A stretch of 64,000 nt of DNA from assembly GCF_011090165.1 (NCBI RefSeq), contig NZ_JAADJT010000021.1:1-64000 (forward strand), read 5' to 3'. Position 1 is the stretch's first letter. Each line of letters opens with the position of its first letter. Below, piece by piece: positions 27,622 through 34,775 of the stretch. The notes beneath the pieces were generated by a model that saw only the letters and a list, made by a program, of their open reading frames with translations, did not search any database and was not told the DNA's origin. The translations under genes and the position numbers were made by a program. The DNA comes from Duganella aceris (lineage in GTDB: Bacteria; Pseudomonadota; Gammaproteobacteria; Burkholderiales; Burkholderiaceae_D).

Positions 27622-29847
27622 ATGCCACAGGCCAGCCTAGCCGACGACATAGCGACCTGCGACCGCGAGCCGATCCGCACGCCCGGCAGCATCCAGCCGC
27701 ACGGCTTCCTGCTGGCGCTGAACGCCGGCCTGGACGTGGTCCAGGTCAGCGACAACCTGGCCGGCTTCACCGGCATCCAGCCGGCGCAGGCGCTGGGCCG
27801 GCCGCTGGCCGACATCATCGGCGAGGCCGCCGCCGGCGCGCTGACGCCGGGTCTGCGCGGCGGCCAGCTGCGCGAGCGCCCGGCCTACATCGCCGGCGTC
27901 AGTCTGGAAGGCGAGGTCTTCGACGTGCTGGCCCACGCCTACGACGCACTGCTGATCCTGGAGTTCGAGCCGGCGCGCGGCCGCGCCGCCGACGTGCAGC
28001 AGCTGTATCCACTGGTCGGCGATTTCCTCAACAAGATCAGCGACGCCGATGCGATCGAGGAACTGAGCCGGCTGGCCGCCGCCGAGATCCGCGCGCTGAC
28101 CGGCTTCGGCCGGGTGCTGGTGTACAGCTTCGACCAGGACGGCCACGGCACCGTGCTGGCCGAATGCCTGGCCGAAGGCTACGACAGCTATCTCGGCCAG
28201 CGCTTCCCCGCCAGCGACATCCCGAGCCAGGCGCGCGAGCTGTATGTGGCCAACCGCATCCGCCTGATCCAGGACGCCGGCTACACCCCGGCACGGCTGG
28301 TGCCGGCCGAAAATCCGCTGAGCGGCAAGGCCAACGACCTGTCGTTCGCCGCGCTGCGCAGCGTCTCGCCGGTGCACCTGCAATACATGCGCAACATGGG
28401 CACGCTGGCGTCGATGTCGGTGTCGCTGATCGTCAAGGGCCAGCTGTGGGGATTGATCTCTTGCCACGACGCCGCGCCGCGCATGGTCGGCTTCCACCAG
28501 CGCACCGTGTGCGAACAGCTGGGCCAGATCCTGTCGCTGCACGTCAAGAACCGCGCCGACGCCGACGAACTGCAATTCCGCCTCGAAGTGCGGCGCGTGA
28601 TGGTCGGCCTGCTGGGCGGGCTGACGCAGGGCGCCGACTTCATCGAAAACCTGCGCAGCGTGCTGCCCGAGCTGCTGCGCTTCGCCCGCGCCGGCGGCGT
28701 CGCCATCGTGGTCGACGAACGCCTGATCACTTTCGGCGACACGCCGGGCGACCAGCAGATCCGCGCCCTGGTGGACTGGCTCAGCGCCAACGCCCACGAC
28801 GACTTGTTCCACAGTGCGCACCTGAGCGAACGCTATGCGCCGGCGGCGGATTTCACCGCGTCGGCCAGCGGCTTGATGGCGATGCCGATCTCGCGCATCC
28901 ACCAGCATTACCTGCTGTGGTTCCGTCCCGAGCATGTATACAGCATCGACTGGGCCGGCCGCCCGGACGGCAAGCAGCAGCAAGCCGCGCAGCTGACGCC
29001 GCGCACCAGCTTCAACATCTGGCGCGAGACCATCCACGGCACCAGCGCGCCGTGGCACGAGGGCGAGCTGGAACTGGCGCTGGAGTTCCGCACCGCCTTG
29101 CTCGGCATCGCGCTGGAACGCGCCGAACAGATGGCCGACCTGGCCGAGGAGCTGGGCCGCGCCAACAAGGAGCTGGAGGCGTTCTCGTATTCGGTGTCGC
29201 ACGACCTGCGCGCGCCGCTGCGCCACATCGTCGGCTTCTCCGACCTGTTGATGGAGACCGCCGGCGGCGACAACCCGGAGCGGCGCCAGCGCTTCCTGGC
29301 CAACATCAAGGACTCGGCGCGGCTGGCCGGCAAGCTGGTGGACGACCTGCTGAGTTTTTCGCAGATGGGCCGCGCGGCGCTGCGGCCGCGCCGCATCGGC
29401 ATGGACGACCTGGTGCGCGGCTGCATCGACAAGCTCGGCCCCGACCTGGCCGCGCGCCACGTCGAGTGGCGCGTCGCGTCGCTGCCCGAGGTGATCGCCG
29501 ATCCGGCCTTCCTGCAGCTGGCGCTGTACAACCTGTTGTCGAACGCGGTCAAGTTCACCAGCCAGAACGATCCGGCGGTGATCCGCATCGACAGCGAACG
29601 GCTGCCCGGCGAGACCGCCTTCCATATCGCCGACAACGGCGTCGGCTTCAATATGGACTACGTGCACAAGCTGTTCGGCGTGTTCCAGCGGCTGCACCGC
29701 ATGGAGGACTTCAACGGCACCGGCATCGGCCTGGCCAATGTGCGCCGCATCGTCGAGCGCCACGGCGGCCGCGTCTGGGCCAACTCGGTGCCGGGCGAAG
29801 GCGCCACCTTTTCGTTTACAATTCCCGATTCGATAGAAATTGCTTGA
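27622..29847 (+). CDS. bphP: Bacteriophytochrome histidine kinase
   Basis: A 741-residue red/far-red photoreceptor kinase. The N-terminal Cys13 in TCDREPIRTPGSIQPHG is the biliverdin attachment site of BphPs. The PAS_2 domain is about 14-115; the GAF domain (about 140-310) has the chromophore-contact motif FPASDIPSQAR and SVSPVHLQYMRNMG. A PHY domain follows (about 320-495; LRxTWRE-like region is SFNIWRETIHG). HisKA carries His527 in VSHDLRAPLRH, then HATPase_c (LLSNAVKF, DNGVGFNM, GTGIGLANV). ATG at 27622 was chosen to put the Cys at the usual distance. A response regulator starts 8 bp after its stop, and heme oxygenase for the chromophore lies 2 kb downstream. Confidence 0.93.
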   Translation: MPQASLADDIATCDREPIRTPGSIQPHGFLLALNAGLDVVQVSDNLAGFTGIQPAQALGRPLADIIGEAAAGALTPGLRGGQLRERPAYIAGVSLEGEVFDVLAHAYDALLILEFEPARGRAADVQQLYPLVGDFLNKISDADAIEELSRLAAAEIRALTGFGRVLVYSFDQDGHGTVLAECLAEGYDSYLGQRFPASDIPSQARELYVANRIRLIQDAGYTPARLVPAENPLSGKANDLSFAALRSVSPVHLQYMRNMGTLASMSVSLIVKGQLWGLISCHDAAPRMVGFHQRTVCEQLGQILSLHVKNRADADELQFRLEVRRVMVGLLGGLTQGADFIENLRSVLPELLRFARAGGVAIVVDERLITFGDTPGDQQIRALVDWLSANAHDDLFHSAHLSERYAPAADFTASASGLMAMPISRIHQHYLLWFRPEHVYSIDWAGRPDGKQQQAAQLTPRTSFNIWRETIHGTSAPWHEGELELALEFRTALLGIALERAEQMADLAEELGRANKELEAFSYSVSHDLRAPLRHIVGFSDLLMETAGGDNPERRQRFLANIKDSARLAGKLVDDLLSFSQMGRAALRPRRIGMDDLVRGCIDKLGPDLAARHVEWRVASLPEVIADPAFLQLALYNLLSNAVKFTSQNDPAVIRIDSERLPGETAFHIADNGVGFNMDYVHKLFGVFQRLHRMEDFNGTGIGLANVRRIVERHGGRVWANSVPGEGATFSFTIPDSIEIA

Positions 29848-29855
29848 GGCGGTCC

Positions 29856-30311
29856 ATGTTAAAGCCCATCCTGCTGGTGGAAGATAATCCCAATGACCTT
29901 GAACTGACGCTGATCGCGCTGGAGCGCAGCCAGTTGGCCAATGAAGTCGTGATCGTGCGCGACGGCGCCGACGCGCTCGACTACCTGCACGGGCGCGGCG
30001 CCTACGCCAGCCGCGAGCAGGGCAATCCGGCGGTGGTGCTGCTGGACCTGAAGCTGCCCAAAGTGGACGGGCTGGAAGTGCTGGCGGAGATCCGCGCCGA
30101 AGCGCAGTTGAAAAGCATGCCGGTGGTGATGCTGACGTCGTCGAAGGAAGAGCAGGACCTGATCCGCAGCTATGAACTGGGCGTCAACGCCTATGTGGTC
30201 AAGCCGGTCGACTTCAGCGAATTCGTGCGCGCCATCTCCGACCTGGGGATCTTCTGGGCGGTGCTCAACGAGCCGCCGCCGGGATCGCAGCGCTACATCA
30301 AGCCGCGCTAG
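29856..30311 (+). CDS. Phytochrome-linked response regulator (Rcp1-like)
   Basis: A 151-residue single-domain receiver of the Rcp1 subtype. It has EDN at 9-11, an extended loop (HGRGAYASREQGNPAVV), phospho-acceptor D64 in LLDLKLPKVDG, TSS in the switch strand, and Lys116 in YVVKPVDF. This subtype is typically encoded next to phytochromes and receives their phosphate. ATG at 29856 is 8 bp after the bphP stop, so they form one transcription unit. There is no output domain. Its last 14 bases overlap the convergent REC-kinase-REC gene. Confidence 0.9.
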   Translation: MLKPILLVEDNPNDLELTLIALERSQLANEVVIVRDGADALDYLHGRGAYASREQGNPAVVLLDLKLPKVDGLEVLAEIRAEAQLKSMPVVMLTSSKEEQDLIRSYELGVNAYVVKPVDFSEFVRAISDLGIFWAVLNEPPPGSQRYIKPR

Positions 30312-31917
30312 TGGAACTGTGCTGCCGCAGCAGGTGGCGGATGCGCGCGCTCAGGGTCTCGGCGTTGTAAGGCTTCTGCAGTAGGTGCACCCCGGGCAGC
30401 AGCTTGCCGTCGTGCGACAGCACGCCTTCGGCGTAGCCGGAGGTGAACAGCACCTTGGCGTTCGGCTGCCGGCGCAACACCATCTCGCTCAATTCCAGGC
30501 TGCTGACGCGGCCCGGCATGATGACGTCGGTGAACAGCAGGTCGATCTCGGCGCCGCCGTCGATCAGGTCCATGGCCTGTCCGGCGTCGTCGCTGCTCAG
30601 CACCCGGTAGCCCAGCGTCGTCAGCAAGTCCACGGTGGCGGTGCGCACCGCTTCCTCGTCCTCCACCACCAGGATGGTCTCGACGCCGCCGATCAGCGCC
30701 GGCGTCGGTGTCGGCGCTTCCGCGATCGCCGCGTGCTCGCTGCGGCGCAGGAAGATCTGCACGCAGGTGCCGACGCCGACTTCGCTTTGCAGCGCGATCT
30801 CGCCGCCGGATTGCTTGACGAAGCCGTAGGCCATGCTCAGGCCCAGGCCCGTGCCCTGGCCGGTCGGCTTGGTGGTGAAGAAGGGTTCGAAGGCGCGCAG
30901 CACCACGTCCTCCGGCATGCCGCTGCCGGTGTCGGCGATTTCGATCAGGATGTAGTCGCAATCGCCTTCGCCGATGTGGCTCAGCTGCGGCGCGCCGGCG
31001 GCCAGGTTGCGGGCGCGGATGGTCAGCTTGCCTTCGCCCTGCATGGCGTCGCGGGCGTTGATGGCCAGGTTCAGGATCACGTTGTTCAAGCCGCCGGTGT
31101 CGACCTCGGTGTTCCACAGCTGGGGGGCGATGTCGGTGTCGACCACGGCGCGCGGGCCGAGCGCGCGGCGCAGCATGTCGTCCATGTCGGCCAGCACCGG
31201 GGTCAGGTCGACCACCGCGCTTTGCAGCGGCTGGCGGCGCGCGAACGCCAACAGGTGCGCCGCCAGCCGCGCGCCGCGGTCGACGCCGGCCAGCGCGTTC
31301 TCGATGCGCGCCTTGCCCTGCGGGCTGACGTTGCCGACCAGCCGCAGCAAGTGCAGGTTGCCGCTGATGATCTGCAGCACGTTGTTGAAGTCGTGCGCCA
31401 CGCCGCCGGTCAGCTGGCCGATCGCCTCCATCTTCTGCGCCTGCTGCAGGGCGGCCTGGCTGACGCGCAGTTCCTCCTCGCGCTGGCGCAGTTCGCGAAA
31501 GGCGGCGTCGCGTTGCAGCAGCGTCAGATAGGCGGCGCTGTGATAGCGGATGCGCGCCTCCAGCTCGCGCGCCTCCGGCCATTTCACCAGATAGTCGTTG
31601 GCGCCCAGTGCGAAGGCCTGCGCCTTGATGTCGGCGTCGTCCTCGGACGACAGCAGCACGATCGGCACGTGCTCGGTGTCCGGCTGCGCGCGCAGCATGC
31701 GGATCACGTCGAAACCGTCGGCGCCGGGCATGCGCAGATCGACCAGCACCACGGTGGCGGCGCTGTCGCGGCACAGCGACACCGCCAGTTCGGCGCGGCG
31801 GTCGTAGCGCAGGCGGATGCCGGGCTGGCGCGTCATGTGGTAGCCGATCAGGTCCTCGGCCATCGCTTCGTCGTCGATCAGCAGCACGGAGCAGTTTTGG
31901 GATTGGGTCTCGTTCAT
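30298..31917 (-). CDS. Hybrid histidine kinase REC-HisKA-HATPase-REC
   Basis: A 539-residue cytosolic protein. An N-terminal receiver (DD at 15-16, D60 in VLVDLRMPGADG) is followed by a coiled coil (about 135-165) and an NtrB/FixL-like kinase core with His175 in GGVAHDFNNVLQI. The HATPase has NLAINARDAM, DTGSGM and GTGLGLSMAYG. A C-terminal receiver (about 412-530) has VVEDEE and a TDVIMPG acceptor. There is no sensor domain, so its input is probably phosphate on the first receiver. It is convergent with the phytochrome response regulator and divergent from the heme oxygenase gene, which suggests a link to light signalling, though this is inference. Confidence 0.88.
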   Translation of the reverse strand: MNETQSQNCSVLLIDDEAMAEDLIGYHMTRQPGIRLRYDRRAELAVSLCRDSAATVVLVDLRMPGADGFDVIRMLRAQPDTEHVPIVLLSSEDDADIKAQAFALGANDYLVKWPEARELEARIRYHSAAYLTLLQRDAAFRELRQREEELRVSQAALQQAQKMEAIGQLTGGVAHDFNNVLQIISGNLHLLRLVGNVSPQGKARIENALAGVDRGARLAAHLLAFARRQPLQSAVVDLTPVLADMDDMLRRALGPRAVVDTDIAPQLWNTEVDTGGLNNVILNLAINARDAMQGEGKLTIRARNLAAGAPQLSHIGEGDCDYILIEIADTGSGMPEDVVLRAFEPFFTTKPTGQGTGLGLSMAYGFVKQSGGEIALQSEVGVGTCVQIFLRRSEHAAIAEAPTPTPALIGGVETILVVEDEEAVRTATVDLLTTLGYRVLSSDDAGQAMDLIDGGAEIDLLFTDVIMPGRVSSLELSEMVLRRQPNAKVLFTSGYAEGVLSHDGKLLPGVHLLQKPYNAETLSARIRHLLRQHSSTSAA

Positions 31918-31971
31918 AAGATATCGCTAGGTGTCTTGGACAAAATTCTACAGGAGCCTCATCATTCCGTA

Positions 31972-32008
31972 GCGCACGGATGCTCGCCGTGCGCGCGTTG
32001 CCGCACGG
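31972..32008. promoter_or_regulatory. Alternating GCACGG half-sites upstream of the heme oxygenase gene
   Basis: A perfect 8-bp inverted repeat (GCGCACGG at 31972-31979, CCGTGCGC at 31987-31994, 7-bp spacer) is followed by a third copy (CGCACGG at 32002-32008). It lies in the 120-bp divergent region between the hybrid kinase and heme oxygenase genes, 30 bp before the latter. This suits an operator, but no regulator family could be assigned. Confidence 0.35.
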
Positions 32009-32037
32009 ATGTGTAGAATCGACACACTTAGTGAGAT

Positions 32038-32643
32038 ATGGGAATTATTTTGGATGTCTTGACCGCCTTACGGCAAGCCACGGCGCAACGCCACGCCGAA
32101 CTGGATAGCCGCACGCCGCTGGCGGCGGAGGCGCCGGACCTGCGTGCCTACCACGATCATCTGCGGCTGCTGGAGGCGTGGCTGGCGCCGATCCAGCAGT
32201 GGCTGGACCGGGATGGCGATCCGGCCGGAGGCGGGCCGCAGGCGACGCTGGCGCGGCGCGATTATCTCGGCTTGATCCGCGCCGACCTGGCGCATCCGGC
32301 GCTGGCCGGCATGCCGTCCCTTGTGAACGGGGCGGAGGTGCGCTGGCCGGACGACGGCGGCGCGGCCTACCGTTGGGGCGTGGCGTATGTGATCGAGGGA
32401 TCGCAGCTGGGCGGCGCGGTGCTGTACAAGCGGCTGGCGCAGCGGCTGGCGCCGCATCCGCTGGGCTATCTGCGCGGCGAGGGTTCGCCCGGTCCGCGCT
32501 GGCAGCAGTTCCTAGCCGGCCTGCGCGGCGCGGTGAGCATGCCGGAGCAGATCGAGGACGCCTGCCGGGGCGCCCGGCAAGCGTTCGACTGCCTGATCAC
32601 GCTGCTTAATAACTCGTCAGCGGAACCGGCTGGCCGGCCTTGA
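32038..32643 (+). CDS. bphO: Biliverdin-producing heme oxygenase
   Basis: A 201-residue heme oxygenase that opens heme to biliverdin, CO and iron. The proximal heme ligand is His19 in QATAQRHAELDS, and the distal helix has the Gly-rich YVIEGSQLGGAVLYKRL (about 113-130). The length matches bacterial HO of the BphO/PigA type. Its place 2 kb from a phytochrome with a biliverdin-binding Cys indicates that it supplies the chromophore; iron acquisition is a secondary possibility, as no heme receptor is adjacent. Its last 38 bases overlap the convergent substrate-binding protein gene. Confidence 0.9.
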   Translation: MGIILDVLTALRQATAQRHAELDSRTPLAAEAPDLRAYHDHLRLLEAWLAPIQQWLDRDGDPAGGGPQATLARRDYLGLIRADLAHPALAGMPSLVNGAEVRWPDDGGAAYRWGVAYVIEGSQLGGAVLYKRLAQRLAPHPLGYLRGEGSPGPRWQQFLAGLRGAVSMPEQIEDACRGARQAFDCLITLLNNSSAEPAGRP

Positions 32644-33727
32644 AGGTGAAGATGGTCACCGGCGATTGCTTCATGTCGCCGCGCGCGTCGAAGGCATAGT
32701 TGCCGGCCACGCCTTGATACGCGCCGGCGCTGATGACGGCCGCCACTTTCTGCGGATCGATCGAATTCGCTTTCTGCATCGCCTGCGCGTACAGCATGGT
32801 CGCGTCGTAGTAGGCTGCGGCGTAGACGTCGGCGTCCTGCTTGAAGCGGGCCTTGAACTTGGCCTTGAAGGCCGGGCCGCTGGACGCCTTCTCCAGGATG
32901 CCGCCGCCCTGCGAGCACAGCACATTGTCGCCGACCGCGTCGCCGCCCAGCTTGCCCATTTCGGCGGTGCAGATGGTGTCGCCGCCCAGCAGCTTGGCGG
33001 TGATGCCCAGCTGTTTCATCTGGCGCGCCATCGGCGCGGCCTGCGGCGCGTAGCCGCCGAAGAAGATCGCCTCGACCTTTTTGGTTTTCAGCTTGGTCAG
33101 GATGGAGGTGAAGTCGAACGCCTTGTCGTTGGTGAACTCGTGGCCGGCGACGGTCATGCCGGAGGCCTTGGCCTGCTTCTTGAATTCCTCGGCCACGCCC
33201 TGGCCGAAGGCGGTGCGGTCGTCGATCACGGCGACGTTCTTGAGCTTCAGCTCATTGGCGGCGTACAGCGCCATCTTGGAGCCCAGCTGCGAGTCGCTGG
33301 CGTTGACGCGGAACAGGCCCTTGTAGCCCTGCTGGGTGATCTTCGGATTGGTGGCGACGGTGGCCACCAGCGCGCCGGCGTCGTTGTAGGCGCGCGAGGC
33401 GGGGATCGCCACGCCCGAGTTGTACGGGCCGACCACGTATTTGACGCCGGCGTCGGCCAGCTTCTGGGCGGCGGCCATGCCGGCCTTCGGATCGCCCTGG
33501 TCGTCCTCGGACAGCAGTTCGAATTTCAGCTTCTTGCCGGCCACGGTGAGCGGCTTGGCGTTGAGCTCCTCCACCGCCAGGCGGGCGCCGTTTTCATTGT
33601 CCTTGCCGGAGAACGACTGGGCGCCGGACAGCGGGCCGCTGTGGCCGATCTTGACGACGGTATCCTGGGCCTGGGCGCCGGCGGCGGCCAGCAGCGCCAG
33701 GGCGGCGGCGGTGAGCTTCAATTTCAT
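32606..33727 (-). CDS. Branched-chain amino acid-type ABC substrate-binding protein (LivJ-like)
   Basis: A 373-residue periplasmic binding protein. The signal peptide is cleaved after AQA (residue 20). The mature start TVVKIGHSGPLSG, then NGARLAVEELNA, GDPKAGMAAAQKLAD, YNSGVAIPASRAY and GKLGGDAVGDNVLCSQGG are typical of the Leu/Ile/Val-binding family (Peripla_BP_6). The permease and ATPase genes (livHMGF) are not in this neighbourhood, so it is an orphan or feeds a remote transporter. AGGAG lies 5 bases before the ATG. The 3' end overlaps the heme oxygenase gene by 38 bp. Confidence 0.92.
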   Translation of the reverse strand: MKLKLTAAALALLAAAGAQAQDTVVKIGHSGPLSGAQSFSGKDNENGARLAVEELNAKPLTVAGKKLKFELLSEDDQGDPKAGMAAAQKLADAGVKYVVGPYNSGVAIPASRAYNDAGALVATVATNPKITQQGYKGLFRVNASDSQLGSKMALYAANELKLKNVAVIDDRTAFGQGVAEEFKKQAKASGMTVAGHEFTNDKAFDFTSILTKLKTKKVEAIFFGGYAPQAAPMARQMKQLGITAKLLGGDTICTAEMGKLGGDAVGDNVLCSQGGGILEKASSGPAFKAKFKARFKQDADVYAAAYYDATMLYAQAMQKANSIDPQKVAAVISAGAYQGVAGNYAFDARGDMKQSPVTIFTFKAGQPVPLTSY

Positions 33728-33830
33728 GCGGTCTCCTGATGACTTGAGTGGTGCAACGATGCGTGATTATCGCCAAAAACGCAGAATATTATCGTGCGAG
33801 TTGGGGCTTCAAACGCCCCCGGTTCAGAAT

Positions 33831-34628
33831 TTAATTCGGCGGCCGCTGCTGGATGCGCGGCAGCGCGGCGTTGATGCGGTCGATGATGCCGTCGTCCTTG
33901 GCGCGGGCGATGGCGAAATACTGGCTGGTGTCGGTGTCGAGCGGCTTGGGCAGCACGCTGAAGCCGGCGTTGGCGGCGGCGCCGATGGCGCGCAGGCGCG
34001 GCGCCATGAAGGCGGCGAGGTCGGTCTCGATCTCGCGCGGCGTTTGCGCGCTGGGCTGGAACAGCAGCACGGCGTCGACGCGCTTGAGCATCAGCCGGGT
34101 CAGGCGGGTGCCGCGCGAGGAGATGTCCTCGTCGGTGCGGAACAGCTGCATGGCGCGGGCGCGGTCGAATTCCTCGCCGTAGCTGTAGCCGCGCACGATG
34201 CCGAGGGTCTTGCCGCGCAGGTCGTCCAGGGTGTTGAATTTGAAGGTGGCGTCGCTGCGGGTCACCAGCCAGAGTTTGCGGTGCGAGGCGGGTTCGGAGT
34301 AGCGCAGGGTGCGCAGGCGTTCGTCGGTTTTCGGCAGGCCGAAGATCAGGCCGGCGCCGTCGAGGGCGTAGCGTTCGGCGCGGACCCAGGGGTACATGTG
34401 GACCTCGAACACCACGTTCAGTTCGCGCTGCAGCGCGTCGATCAGTTGCAGCCGGGCGCCGTTGAGGGGGCGCGGCTTGCCTTGTTCATCGAGTTGGTCG
34501 CCGATCAGCAGCGGCACGGTCCTGGGGCCGGCGGCCGAGGCGGGCGGCGCGGCGGCGCCGAACAGCGTCAGGAGCAGCAGGATGGCCGGCAGGGTCCATG
34601 TTTTCAGTGGCGGCTGGGATGTGAACAT
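33831..34628 (-). CDS. Periplasmic solute-binding protein (family 3-like), orphan
   Basis: A 265-residue secreted protein. The signal peptide covers about residues 1-32 (long hydrophobic core ILLLLTLFG, Ala-rich end). The mature part has the ligand-binding pattern seen in orphan SBP_bac_3-like proteins: LNGARLQLIDALQRELNVVFEVHMYPWVRAERYALDG, LRGKTLGIVRGYSYGEEFD, and a C-terminal helix. It resembles the protein at 13270-14052 (YPWxRA, RGYSYGEEFDRAR against RGWHYGENFDQAR). No transporter genes are adjacent. The palindromic element at 34660-34775 lies just upstream of its start. The ligand is unknown. Confidence 0.8.
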   Translation of the reverse strand: MFTSQPPLKTWTLPAILLLLTLFGAAAPPASAAGPRTVPLLIGDQLDEQGKPRPLNGARLQLIDALQRELNVVFEVHMYPWVRAERYALDGAGLIFGLPKTDERLRTLRYSEPASHRKLWLVTRSDATFKFNTLDDLRGKTLGIVRGYSYGEEFDRARAMQLFRTDEDISSRGTRLTRLMLKRVDAVLLFQPSAQTPREIETDLAAFMAPRLRAIGAAANAGFSVLPKPLDTDTSQYFAIARAKDDGIIDRINAALPRIQQRPPN

Positions 34629-34659
34629 GGGCCGATTATGGCGTACGGGGTCGGTTCCG

Positions 34660-34775
34660 GCAACAACGGGGTCAAGCGCAACAACGGGGTCAAGTCTGAC
34701 ATTCGTACACGGGCTCTACCGTAGCGACCGCTACGGTAGAGCCCGTGTACGAATGTCAGACTTGACCCCGTTGTT
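34660..34775. repeat. Perfect palindrome (47-bp arms) with an adjacent 18-bp direct repeat
   Basis: Bases 34680-34726 and 34729-34775 are perfect inverted copies with only two bases (AC) between them. The arm starts AACAACGGGGTCAAGTCTGA. Just to the left, an 18-bp unit GCAACAACGGGGTCAAG(C/T) is repeated in tandem at 34660-34677 and 34678-34695, the second copy entering the arm. The right arm ends on the second base of the stop codon of the Ala/Gln-rich protein gene (34774-34776). No T tract follows on either strand, so it is not a standard terminator; a REP-like or mobile palindromic element is more likely. Confidence 0.9.
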
